Assembly: GCA_023426125.1 (NCBI GenBank)
Contig: JAFABI010000041.1
Coordinates: 1-64,000, forward strand
Reading direction: 5' to 3'
Length of the DNA: 64,000 nt
DNA from: Bacillota bacterium
GTDB lineage: Bacteria > Bacillota > Clostridia > Acetivibrionales > DTU013
Translations under genes and position numbers: made by a program
Notes under the pieces: generated by a model
Told to the model about the DNA's origin: nothing
Database searches by the model: none
Seen by the model: the letters and a program-made list of their open reading frames with translations, nothing else
Part shown: one piece after another, positions 50,367 to 60,321 of the stretch
Layout: every line of letters begins with the position of its first letter
Numbering within the stretch: the first letter of the stretch is position 1

Positions 50367-53300
50367 ATGTCCTATAGTACGCTGACCGAGTTGATGATTT
50401 CCAGAAAAAATGAAGAAAATACCGGAATGACTTTCATATTGAATGATTCCGATGAGGTATTTCTATCCTACGGCGGGTTGTACCGTACAGCTTCGGGGCT
50501 TTTATACGAACTGCAGCAGAAGGGCTTCAGGCAGGGGGAGGAAATCATTTTCCAGATCGATGACAACAGGAGGTTTGTTTGCTTTTTCTGGGCCTGCATT
50601 CTGGGAGGCATGATCCCTGTTCCCGTAACCCCGGGTACAAATGACGAGCATAAATTGAAGCTGTTCAGAATATGGAATATTCTATGCAATCCGCGGATAG
50701 CTGCGGATAGGGATTTCTTTGAAAAGCTGGAGGCATTTGCAGAGAAAAATCAGTTCGGCGGAGAAATGAATGCAATGCGGCAAAAGGTGTTTTTCACGGA
50801 AGACGCCGTTATCCGGGAAGGCAGGCAGGGCGATATTCATCATGCCAAAGCCGGCGGCGTTGCTTTTATCCAATTCTCGTCGGGCTCGACAGGAAGCCCC
50901 AAGGGCATAATGATCACCCATAAAAATGTACTGACAAATACCAGTGCCGGAAGCAAATGGGCAAAATTCAGCCCGGAGGATTCCAGCCTTAGCTGGATGC
51001 CCCTCACTCACGATATGGGACTGATCGGGACACATATAACCGATGTGCTGGCATGTATCAACCAATACAACATCCATACGCGGACATTTGTGCGGCATCC
51101 GACCCTATGGATGCAAAAGGCAAGCGAGCACCGAGTGACGCTTCTGTATTCGCCAAACTTCGGATTTAAGCATTTCCTGCAGTATTACCATCCGGAGGAT
51201 GAGAAAAATTGGGACTTATCCTGTGTCAGGCTGATTTACAACGGAGCCGAGCCTATCTCGGCGGATTTATGCAATGAGTTCCTTGATAAAATGGCGAAGT
51301 TCGGCTTGAAGAGAAACTCAATGTATCCGGTATACGGGTTGGCCGAGGGCACGATTGCAGTGGCTTTTCCCCAGCCGGGCGAGGTTTTTAATACCCTTGC
51401 GCTGAGACGGGACCATTTGAAAATCGGTGAAAGCGTGGTGGAAACGGGTGTCGAGGACCAAAACGGCGTCGTTTTTGTTGACTTGGGACATCCGATCTTT
51501 GACTGTTTCCTCCGGATATGCGATGAAAGGAACAACAGCCTTGGTGAGAACAGGGTTGGATATATACAGATATGCGGCGGCAATGTCACTCCGGGTTATT
51601 ATAACGACCCGGAAGCCACCGGACAGGCGTTTACTCCGGATGGATGGCTGAATACAGGCGATCTGGGACTTTTAAGGAACGGGCGCCTTATTGTCACAGG
51701 CCGCGCCAAGGATATCCTGTTTCTGGCCGGCCAGAACTACTATTCCCATGACATTGAACGTGTGGCGGAATGCGTGGAAGGCGCCGAACTGGGGAAAGTT
51801 GCCGCGGTTGGTGCTTTCAACGAAGAGCTTGGCTGCGACGGGCTTGTCTTATTCGTCTTATTCAAGCAAAAGCTTGAAAATTTTATTTCCCTGGCAGCCG
51901 AATTAAAATCCGTCATCAGCCTGAAGCTGGGAATTGATGTATCCGAGGCAATTCCTGTGAAGAGCATACCCAAGACCACAAGCGGAAAGGTTCAGCGCTA
52001 TATGCTGCGGGATGCCTGGTTGAACGGCGAATTCAACGCCTTGAGGGATCAGCTGCACCGTCTTGTGAAGGAGAAGTTTGAAAACAGGAGTATAGCACCT
52101 CCGAAAACGATAACGGAAGAAAGGCTTGCAGCCATATGGACCGATGTATTGGGCATTCCGGTGATTAGTGTGACGGATGATTTCTTTGCATTGGGAGGCG
52201 ACTCCATACGGATTACGCAAATGATATCCAGAATAAGGGATGAATTTCAGGTGGAACTGGAACATGGGGATGTTTTTGAAAATCCTCAGATTACCAGGCT
52301 CGCCGGCCTGATCAGCGCTTCAGTGCACAGTCGTCCGTACTCGGAGCATATTGCCTGCAGAAAGGTCGCGAGCGGAGCCCCCATACCTCTTTCCTTTGCA
52401 CAGCAGAGGCTGTGGTTCCTTGACCGGCTGAACGGTGAAAGCCGGCAGTACAATCTGCATGCTGCCTTTCATATTCAGGGCAGGCTTGAGAGGGATGTGC
52501 TGCAAAAAAGCCTGAATGAAATCATTAAGCGTCATACAATCCTTCAAACGTCTTTTGTTGAAGAAGACGGCCGGCCTGTCGGGAAAATTAATCCCTGTTC
52601 CGGAATAGAGATCGGATATGCCGATTTAAGCAGTATCTCCGAACATGAAAGAAGGTCAAAGACTGTAAGTATGGCAATAGAATGTGCTATAGAGCCTTTT
52701 GAGCTTGATAAGGCGCCATTGATAAGAGGAAGCATCCTATATCAGGGAGCGAATGAATTTATACTGGTAATTGCTGTGCACCATATCGTTTTTGACGGCT
52801 GGTCCTTTGGTATACTGCTTGAAGAGCTGTCTTTGCTTTATGAAGCATTTCTTTCGGGAAGGGAGCCGGCTCTGCCGGAATTGGAAATACAATATAGCGA
52901 TTTTGCCGGATGGCAGCTGGAAAGTCTCGGAGACGGGAGCATGAAAAAGCAAATGGACTACTGGAAGGAAAAGCTTTCGGGAAGGCTGCCGGCCATGGAT
53001 TTACCGGCAGACAGGCAAAGGCCTGCCATACAAAGATACGACGGGGCAAAGCTTAAAAGCATCCTGCCGGAGGAGTTGACCGGGCGGCTGCAAGTCCTTG
53101 CGAAAAAAGAAAAGGCAACGCTGTTTATGGTCCTGTTGGCAGCATTTAAAGCACTCATTTACCGTTATACAGGCCAGGAGGATATTATCGTCGGCTCTCC
53201 GGCTGGCAACCGCGACAGGCGGGAAACCGAAAAGCTGGTCGGCTTTTTTATCAACAATCTTGTCTTGCGAACGGAAGTATCGGGCAGGGAAAGCTTCCGC

Positions 53301-56300
53301 ACACTGTTGGAAAAGGTGAAAAAAACGGCTCTTGAAGCTTACTCAAACCGGGATATTCCCTTTGAGAAGCTGGTGGAGGAATTGAAGGTCGAGCGTGACA
53401 TGAGCCGCAACCCTTTGTTCCAGGTGTTGTTCAGCTTGCAGAATATACCGCAGCCCTCGTTGGCTTTTTCCGGAATAGCCTTGACGGAGCTTGATATTGA
53501 CAGTGGCTATTCCAGGTTTGACCTGTCCCTTGATATCAGGGAAAAAAGCGGAGGCCTGGAGGCTGCATTTGAATATAATACGGATTTATTCAATTCCGAT
53601 ACCATTTCAAGGATGGCAGGACACTACCACAGGCTTCTGGAGTCCATCTGCCGAAATCCCGGAGAAATGCTTGATAAATTGGAAATTTTGACGGAGGAGG
53701 AGAAGACATTACTGCTCAAGGAATGGAATCATACGGAAGATGACATTGAGAAATACAAAAGCTGGACAGAGCTTTTTGAGGCTCAGGCCGCAAAAACGCC
53801 CGAGGCTGCTGCAGTGATGACTGCAGCAGCCAGCCTGACATACGGGGAGCTCAACAGCATGGCCAACCGGCTTGCACATTACCTTTTTAAAAAGGGGGTT
53901 GGCCCGGAAACCGTCGTCGGAATCTATATGAACCGTTCTGCAGGCATGCTTGCGGCTTTGATTGCCATACACAAAGCCCGGGGGGCATACCTTCCCATGG
54001 ACCCGATTTTCCCGAAGGAGCGGCTGGCATATATGCTGGAGGATGCACAGGTACGTCTGATCCTTACTGAAAACGCCATAAAAGGCACTTTGCCTTCCTC
54101 CGGAGCCGAATTCGTCTGTATCGATGATTTATGGGAGCATTTAGCGGAGTGCGAGGATACAAATCCGACGGAAAAAGGCAGCCCGGACAACCTTGCTTAT
54201 CTCATCTATACGTCAGGTTCTACCGGAAAGCCCAAGGGTGTTCAGATTGAGCAGCATTCCTTGAATAACTTTCTCCAGGCGGCAGCCGAAAATATCGGCT
54301 TGAAGGACAGGGACAGGTTATTGGCGGTTACCACGCTGTCTTTTGATATTGCAGGTCTGGAGCTGTTCATGCCGTTAATTGCGGGAGCATGCGTGGTGCT
54401 TGCAGGCAGGGAGGAAGCGCCGGATGGAAACAGGCTGGCAGCCATGCTGGACGCGTTTGATATTTCCATCATGCAGGCGACGCCTGCCACATGGAGACTC
54501 CTGATTGAATGCGGCTGGAAGGGGAAAAACGGTCTGAAGGCGCTTTGCGGAGGAGAAGCCCTGCCTCCCGAGCTGGCAATGCAGCTTGGTGAAAGGTGCT
54601 CGGTTTTGTGGAACATGTATGGCCCTACGGAGACCACGATATGGTCCACAATGGACAGAGTGGAGGATACGGGTAAAAATGTCACCATCGGAAGGCCTAT
54701 TGCAAACACCCTGATCTATATTCTTGACAGCAGGGGAAACCCTGTTCCGGTGGGAGTTTCGGGAGAATTGCATATCGGCGGCCAGGGGGTGGCCAGGGGA
54801 TATTTAAAGCAGCCTGAATTGACAAAGGAAAAATTCATCGTCAACCCTTTCCTTCCGGGGAAAGACGGAAGAATCTATAAAACGGGAGACCTTGCCAGGT
54901 ATTTGCCGGACGGGAAAATCGAGTTCATGGGAAGAATGGACCATCAGGTTAAAATACGGGGCTTCAGGATTGAAACCGGAGAAATTGAAGCCGTTCTGGC
55001 TGACAATTCCTTGATCAGACAGTGTGTCGTTGCATTAAAGGAAGTGATTAAAGGCGAGAAAGCTCTGGTGGCTTATTTGATTCCCGCTTCGGAGCAAACC
55101 CGGGGAGAACTGACTCCGGACAAGCTGCGCAGCTTTTTGAGAGAAAAGCTGCCAGACTATATGATTCCTTCCGCCTTTATAGTTATGGATGAATTTCCTA
55201 AAACACCCAACGGTAAAATAGACAGAAAGGCATTGCCCTTGCCTGAAAATTCGCGGCTGCGGACGGGAACGGACTATGCCGCTCCCGCCAACAGCATTGA
55301 AAAGAGAATTACCGCCGTGTGGCAGGAGGTTTTGAAGCTTGACAGGATCGGTGCCAATGACAATTTCTTTGATCTGGGAGGGCATTCCCTGCTTCTCGTC
55401 CAGGTAAGCAGCAGGCTTGAAAAGGAATTGAGCAGAAAAGTACCGGTTATGGAGCTTTTTAAATATCCGACCATCCATACCCTCTCTTCCTATCTGGCCA
55501 AAGCAGACGAGGGTACTATGGACCAACCGGATATATTCCAAAGGTTTGACAGGGAAAAGATCAAAAAGAGTGAGAGTCGTGCGGATATAGCAGTAATAGG
55601 CATGAGCGGCAGGTTTCCCGGGGCGAAGGATGTGGATGAATTCTGGAACAATCTGTGTAACGGAAAGGAGTGCATTTCTTTCTTTACTGAGGATGAGGCG
55701 GCCGCAGAGGGCATAGACCCTGAAACCTTCAGAAAGCCTGGCTATGTGAAAGCCTGGGGCATCCTGGAGGATATTGACAGGTTTGATGCCGGATTTTTCG
55801 GCTATAATCCCAGAGAGGCTGAAGTACTGGACCCGCAGCAGAGAATTTTTCTTGAGGAGGCCTGGAAGGCATTGGAGAATTCCGGGTATGACCCTGGCAA
55901 ATATCCGGGCGCTATCGGTGTTTATGCCAGTACGGGTATGAATACCTATATGCGCAATCTCACGGATGAATACGGGAATAAAGGTCTGGCAAACGATTAT
56001 CAGATCATGATCAGCAACGACAAGGACTTTATTGCAACCCGGGCTGCATACAAGTTGAATTTGCAAGGACCCGCCGTTACCGTCCAGACAGCTTGCTCAT
56101 CTTCTCTCGTAGCTATCCATATGGCCTGCAGGAGTCTTGAGGATGGGGAATGCGATATGGCATTGGCAGGCGGGGTGAGTATTAAACTGCCCCAAAAAAC
56201 CGGATACCTGTACCAGGAGGGGATGATCCTGTCAGCTGACGGCCATTGCAGGGCTTTTGACGAATCGGCCGGGGGGACGGTCGGAGGAAACGGAGCTGGG

Positions 56301-59300
56301 ATCGTGGTCCTGAAACGCCTTGAAGATGCCGTTGCTGACGGGGATCCTATTGAAGCGGTCATTAAAGGTACGGCCATTAATAACGATGGCGCGCTGAAGG
56401 TGGGCTATACCGCACCAAGGATCGACGGGCAGGCAAAAGCCATCGCCGGCGCGTATTCAAGGGCAGGGGTAGACCTGGAAACGGTTACCTGTATCGAAGC
56501 CCACGGCACGGGTACGCCCCTGGGGGATCCCATTGAAATCGAGGCGTTGAAGCAGGTTTTTGCTGCGAAAACAGATAAAAAGGGCTTCTGCGCGGTGGGC
56601 TCCGTAAAAACCAATATCGGGCATCTGGATGCCGCCGCCGGTGTTACAGGCTTTATAAAAACCGTTCTTGCTTTGAAAAACGGCAAAATCCCGCCAAGCT
56701 TGAACTACAATAAACCAAATCCCAAAATAGACTTTCAGGACAGTCCCTTTTATGTGAATTCAAAGCTCAGGGAATGGAAAAAACAATCAGGGCCTTTAAG
56801 GGCAGGGGTAAGCTCCTTTGGCATAGGAGGGACCAACGCGCATGCCGTGCTTGAAGAAGCGCCGCCGCCGCCGGCGGTAACTTCATGTGAGAATGGCCAA
56901 TACCTTCTGGTATTCTCTGCAAAAAGTGAAATGGCACTGGACAGGCTGACGGAAAATTTTGCCGACCACTTACAAAAGAACAGGGGCGTTCATTTGGCTG
57001 ACGCTGCCTACACGCTGCAAATGGGCAGAAGGGAATTCGAATTCAGGAGGTTTCTGGTTTGCTCATCCTGTGAAGATGCCGTTATGGTACTTAAAAATAA
57101 AGAAAAATATATGCACGGCAGCTTGAAAAGGATTTACAGCGCAGGGGGCGTCGAGGAGACGGACGGTAACCCCCCGGGCCAAGCCGATCTCATGGGGATG
57201 AAACCGGAGGAAGTCGGACATTTATGGCTTTCCGGCGGAAAAATCCATTGGGAGGGGCTGTACGGCAGTTTCAAGCCTCACAGGATACCGCTGCCTCCCT
57301 ATCCCTTCGAAGGCAAATCCTATTGGGTCAAGAAGGAAAATTCCCGGGACAGGATCCCCGGAAAAAATGGAGAACCGCTAAAAGACAAAACTGCAAAGAA
57401 CACCGACATCCCGGATTGGTTTTATACGCCGGTATGGAAGCAATCGGTTGAGGATATCCCTGTTAGCCGTTCACTCCGGGATGCGCAGGAAGCTCTGCTT
57501 GTTTTGACAGGGGAGCATGAATTCTCAAAAAGGCTTGCTGCTGAATTGAGGGATTTCAATACCAGTGCAGTTATTGCAGCGGCAGGGAAAGGGTTTGAAA
57601 AAGCGGATGCCCGCCGCTACCTGTTTGACCCGGAAAACCGTGAGAACTATGATCGGTTGATAAGGGAAATGGACTCCGCGGGCAGGAAGGGCCTGACAAT
57701 TGTAAATCTGTTCGGCATAACAGATGAATGCTGTGATATGAATGACGTACATTTTATGGATGCGGGAAATCGGATATTTTACAGCCTGTTATACCTCGCG
57801 CAGGCCCTGGGGACCCATGGCCGGAATTTGCCGGTAAAGATCAAGGTATTGACAAACAACGCGCAAAAAATATTCGGAGAGAAAGGGCTGAATCCGGTAA
57901 AAGCCCTTGCTGAGGGACCATGCAGAGTCATACCGAGGGAGTATCCCAATGTGGACTGCACCGTTGTTGACCTTGCGTTGCCTGAATCGGAGATGGAAAC
58001 ACAGGAGCTTATAGAACAGGTGTCAGCGGAGATATGCTTTAAGCCGGAAGAGAAAACCGTTGCATATCGCGGAGGACAGAGGTGGGTCCGGGATTTTGAG
58101 AAAGTGAAGCTGGAAGAAAGGAATCCCCCTGCAATTCAGCTGAGGCATGAAGGTACATACATGATAACCGGCGGTTTGGGAGGAATCGGACTGGCACTGG
58201 CAGAATACCTTGCCCGACAAGCTCAGGCGAGATTGGTTCTTTTGAGCCGATCTTCATTCCCAGGGGAAGATGAGTGGAGCCAATGGCTTGAATCCCATGG
58301 ACGGGAGGACAGGATATCACAGAAGATCAGAAGACTTGCGGACATCCGTAAAATGGGGGGCGATATTCTGGTTTGCCGTGGAGATGTTACAGATGGAGGC
58401 CAGTTGGAGGAGGTAAGAAAACAGGCGGAGAAAAGATTCGGCAGGCTTGACGGATTGATTCATGCTGCGGGAATCCCGGGTGGAGGCATGATTCAGCTTA
58501 AAAAGCCTGAATTGGCTGAAAAAGTTCTTGCACCAAAGCTGCAGGGTACAATGGCGCTTTATCATGTTTTTAAGGACAGCGGTCTTGATTTTTTTATCCT
58601 TTGTTCATCGCTGAATGCGATAACAGGCGGCTTCGGACAGGTTGATTACAGTGCGGCAAATGCTTTTTTAGATGCCTTTGCCCGGATACATGATTCTTTT
58701 ACGGGCACACGGTATATTTCAATCAACTGGGATCGCTGGCCGGGAACAGGAATGGCCATCGGAGCGGGCCGGTCTGCCGTTTTGCCGGAACCGGCGCGGC
58801 ATCCCCTGATGGGAAGAGAGCTGGTTTCTTCTCCGGTAAAAACAGTCTACCATGGAGAGTTCAATCCCGAAAAGGACTGGATCTTGTCCGAGCATATCGT
58901 AATGGGAACCCCTACCGTGGCAGGCACTACATACCTGGAAATGGCGAGGGCTGCTTTTGCGGATATGCATGGACAGGGGCCGGTGGAAATTTCTGAGGTT
59001 GTTTTCCTTACGCCAATGGCTGTCAGGGAAAATGAAACGAGAGACGTATTTTTTACTTTGAATCAAAGGGATGCGGGGTATGATTTCCAGGTAGCAAGCA
59101 GGCTGCAGGGCGCCGGGGATGAATGGCAGGAGCATGCTCACGGGAAAATCGCCGCTGCGGGTCCGGCGGCGGAAAAGAAGTGCGATCCGGCTGAACTGGC
59201 GGCGAAATGCGACAGGTGTGTATTTGATTCTTCGGGCGGAAGTGAAATACCTTCGGAAGAATTCATCCGCTTCGGCAGCAGGTGGAGATCCTTGAAGAAG

Positions 59301-60305
59301 CTCTGGACAGGCGGAAACGAAGGCTTTGTTGAGGCTGAATTGAATTCGGCGCACAGGGAGGACCTCCGGGAATATAAGCTTCATCCGGCTTTGCTTGATG
59401 TGGTAACCGGTTCCGTGAGGCTTGCCGCCGGCGGCAATTATCTGCCCTTCTCCTATGGGAAATTGAGAATAAACGGACCGCTTCCTGAAAAGCTCTATGG
59501 CCGCATAAAGTTTAAGGACGGTTTCGCCGGTTCACGGGAGGTAATCACCTGTGACATGGATATTCTTGATGCGGAAGGAAGAAGCCTGGTTGAAATAAGC
59601 GGCTTCTCCATGAAGCTTATCGGCGAGACGGCTGCGAAAAACATCAGGACGGGATTCACCGGAACACGGCAGGATCCGAAATATGCAGCCCTGGCAAAGC
59701 TTTATACGGAATATGACGGAAGCGGACGGCAGACAAACGAAATCGGAATAACTGAAACCGAAGGAGTGGAGGTATTCAAGCGGGTGCTCGGAAGCTGTAT
59801 GAAACCGCAAATCATTGTTTCAACAAGGAATATACAGGTTTCAATAGAGCAGGCATCCTATATGGATATACCCGATATGCCGGGAGTTTTGGAGGAAGTT
59901 GCCGCTGCAAAAGCCGTATATCCGAGACCTGAATTGAGCACTGAATATGTACCGCCAAAGAATGAAACTGAAAAAAAGCTTGTATTGCTTTGGCAGGATG
60001 TTCTCGGGATAGAAAAGGCGGGTATCCATGACGAATTCTTTGAGCTAGGCGGGGACTCGCTTCTTCTCATACAATTTCATACGAAGCTTAAAGACAGCTT
60101 CAAAACGGATATTGCCGTAGTAGACCTTTATAAATACAATACGATCGCTGCTCTGGCAAAATATTTGAACGGGGCTTCGGAGAAGGAAGCGACCCCGGCG
60201 TTTACGGAGGTGAACCTGCGGGCGAACAGGCAGCTTGAGCAGCTTGAAATGATAAAAAAGAGAAGACAGCAAATGGGAAGCAATACTTTCAGTGCGCTTA
60301 AGTAG
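50367..60305 (+). CDS. Hybrid NRPS/PKS: AMP-ligase-ACP-C-A-PCP-KS-KR-DH-ACP
   Basis: A 3312-residue megasynthase; start ATG 50367 behind AAGGGGGA. An acyl-AMP ligase (about 1-560; FSSGSTGSPKG, GWLNTGDLG) is followed by an ACP (Ser613, LGGDS). A condensation domain has HHIVFDG at 805-811. The A domain has YTSGSTGKPKG at 1281-1291, and by alignment its pocket reads about DILQLGMIW, a glycine-type code. PCP Ser1674. KS triad Cys1910, His2046, His2086. No AT follows: only a KS-AT linker and the post-AT segment PLPPYPFEGKSYW remain. KR has TGGLGGIG at 2601-2608 and Tyr2761. DH lies after KR, with His2843 and Asp3011. Last ACP Ser3231. It should start a chain from a fatty acid and add glycine and one C2 unit. 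Confidence 0.92.
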   Translation: MSYSTLTELMISRKNEENTGMTFILNDSDEVFLSYGGLYRTASGLLYELQQKGFRQGEEIIFQIDDNRRFVCFFWACILGGMIPVPVTPGTNDEHKLKLFRIWNILCNPRIAADRDFFEKLEAFAEKNQFGGEMNAMRQKVFFTEDAVIREGRQGDIHHAKAGGVAFIQFSSGSTGSPKGIMITHKNVLTNTSAGSKWAKFSPEDSSLSWMPLTHDMGLIGTHITDVLACINQYNIHTRTFVRHPTLWMQKASEHRVTLLYSPNFGFKHFLQYYHPEDEKNWDLSCVRLIYNGAEPISADLCNEFLDKMAKFGLKRNSMYPVYGLAEGTIAVAFPQPGEVFNTLALRRDHLKIGESVVETGVEDQNGVVFVDLGHPIFDCFLRICDERNNSLGENRVGYIQICGGNVTPGYYNDPEATGQAFTPDGWLNTGDLGLLRNGRLIVTGRAKDILFLAGQNYYSHDIERVAECVEGAELGKVAAVGAFNEELGCDGLVLFVLFKQKLENFISLAAELKSVISLKLGIDVSEAIPVKSIPKTTSGKVQRYMLRDAWLNGEFNALRDQLHRLVKEKFENRSIAPPKTITEERLAAIWTDVLGIPVISVTDDFFALGGDSIRITQMISRIRDEFQVELEHGDVFENPQITRLAGLISASVHSRPYSEHIACRKVASGAPIPLSFAQQRLWFLDRLNGESRQYNLHAAFHIQGRLERDVLQKSLNEIIKRHTILQTSFVEEDGRPVGKINPCSGIEIGYADLSSISEHERRSKTVSMAIECAIEPFELDKAPLIRGSILYQGANEFILVIAVHHIVFDGWSFGILLEELSLLYEAFLSGREPALPELEIQYSDFAGWQLESLGDGSMKKQMDYWKEKLSGRLPAMDLPADRQRPAIQRYDGAKLKSILPEELTGRLQVLAKKEKATLFMVLLAAFKALIYRYTGQEDIIVGSPAGNRDRRETEKLVGFFINNLVLRTEVSGRESFRTLLEKVKKTALEAYSNRDIPFEKLVEELKVERDMSRNPLFQVLFSLQNIPQPSLAFSGIALTELDIDSGYSRFDLSLDIREKSGGLEAAFEYNTDLFNSDTISRMAGHYHRLLESICRNPGEMLDKLEILTEEEKTLLLKEWNHTEDDIEKYKSWTELFEAQAAKTPEAAAVMTAAASLTYGELNSMANRLAHYLFKKGVGPETVVGIYMNRSAGMLAALIAIHKARGAYLPMDPIFPKERLAYMLEDAQVRLILTENAIKGTLPSSGAEFVCIDDLWEHLAECEDTNPTEKGSPDNLAYLIYTSGSTGKPKGVQIEQHSLNNFLQAAAENIGLKDRDRLLAVTTLSFDIAGLELFMPLIAGACVVLAGREEAPDGNRLAAMLDAFDISIMQATPATWRLLIECGWKGKNGLKALCGGEALPPELAMQLGERCSVLWNMYGPTETTIWSTMDRVEDTGKNVTIGRPIANTLIYILDSRGNPVPVGVSGELHIGGQGVARGYLKQPELTKEKFIVNPFLPGKDGRIYKTGDLARYLPDGKIEFMGRMDHQVKIRGFRIETGEIEAVLADNSLIRQCVVALKEVIKGEKALVAYLIPASEQTRGELTPDKLRSFLREKLPDYMIPSAFIVMDEFPKTPNGKIDRKALPLPENSRLRTGTDYAAPANSIEKRITAVWQEVLKLDRIGANDNFFDLGGHSLLLVQVSSRLEKELSRKVPVMELFKYPTIHTLSSYLAKADEGTMDQPDIFQRFDREKIKKSESRADIAVIGMSGRFPGAKDVDEFWNNLCNGKECISFFTEDEAAAEGIDPETFRKPGYVKAWGILEDIDRFDAGFFGYNPREAEVLDPQQRIFLEEAWKALENSGYDPGKYPGAIGVYASTGMNTYMRNLTDEYGNKGLANDYQIMISNDKDFIATRAAYKLNLQGPAVTVQTACSSSLVAIHMACRSLEDGECDMALAGGVSIKLPQKTGYLYQEGMILSADGHCRAFDESAGGTVGGNGAGIVVLKRLEDAVADGDPIEAVIKGTAINNDGALKVGYTAPRIDGQAKAIAGAYSRAGVDLETVTCIEAHGTGTPLGDPIEIEALKQVFAAKTDKKGFCAVGSVKTNIGHLDAAAGVTGFIKTVLALKNGKIPPSLNYNKPNPKIDFQDSPFYVNSKLREWKKQSGPLRAGVSSFGIGGTNAHAVLEEAPPPPAVTSCENGQYLLVFSAKSEMALDRLTENFADHLQKNRGVHLADAAYTLQMGRREFEFRRFLVCSSCEDAVMVLKNKEKYMHGSLKRIYSAGGVEETDGNPPGQADLMGMKPEEVGHLWLSGGKIHWEGLYGSFKPHRIPLPPYPFEGKSYWVKKENSRDRIPGKNGEPLKDKTAKNTDIPDWFYTPVWKQSVEDIPVSRSLRDAQEALLVLTGEHEFSKRLAAELRDFNTSAVIAAAGKGFEKADARRYLFDPENRENYDRLIREMDSAGRKGLTIVNLFGITDECCDMNDVHFMDAGNRIFYSLLYLAQALGTHGRNLPVKIKVLTNNAQKIFGEKGLNPVKALAEGPCRVIPREYPNVDCTVVDLALPESEMETQELIEQVSAEICFKPEEKTVAYRGGQRWVRDFEKVKLEERNPPAIQLRHEGTYMITGGLGGIGLALAEYLARQAQARLVLLSRSSFPGEDEWSQWLESHGREDRISQKIRRLADIRKMGGDILVCRGDVTDGGQLEEVRKQAEKRFGRLDGLIHAAGIPGGGMIQLKKPELAEKVLAPKLQGTMALYHVFKDSGLDFFILCSSLNAITGGFGQVDYSAANAFLDAFARIHDSFTGTRYISINWDRWPGTGMAIGAGRSAVLPEPARHPLMGRELVSSPVKTVYHGEFNPEKDWILSEHIVMGTPTVAGTTYLEMARAAFADMHGQGPVEISEVVFLTPMAVRENETRDVFFTLNQRDAGYDFQVASRLQGAGDEWQEHAHGKIAAAGPAAEKKCDPAELAAKCDRCVFDSSGGSEIPSEEFIRFGSRWRSLKKLWTGGNEGFVEAELNSAHREDLREYKLHPALLDVVTGSVRLAAGGNYLPFSYGKLRINGPLPEKLYGRIKFKDGFAGSREVITCDMDILDAEGRSLVEISGFSMKLIGETAAKNIRTGFTGTRQDPKYAALAKLYTEYDGSGRQTNEIGITETEGVEVFKRVLGSCMKPQIIVSTRNIQVSIEQASYMDIPDMPGVLEEVAAAKAVYPRPELSTEYVPPKNETEKKLVLLWQDVLGIEKAGIHDEFFELGGDSLLLIQFHTKLKDSFKTDIAVVDLYKYNTIAALAKYLNGASEKEATPAFTEVNLRANRQLEQLEMIKKRRQQMGSNTFSALK

Positions 60306-60321
60306 AAAGGGAGTGGAATCG

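Noticed and set aside
55035..56066. 343-codon open frame on the minus strand inside the NRPS/PKS gene
   Set aside because: It lies fully antisense to the PCP-KS part, has no ribosome binding site or family motif, and is explained by codon bias of the sense strand.
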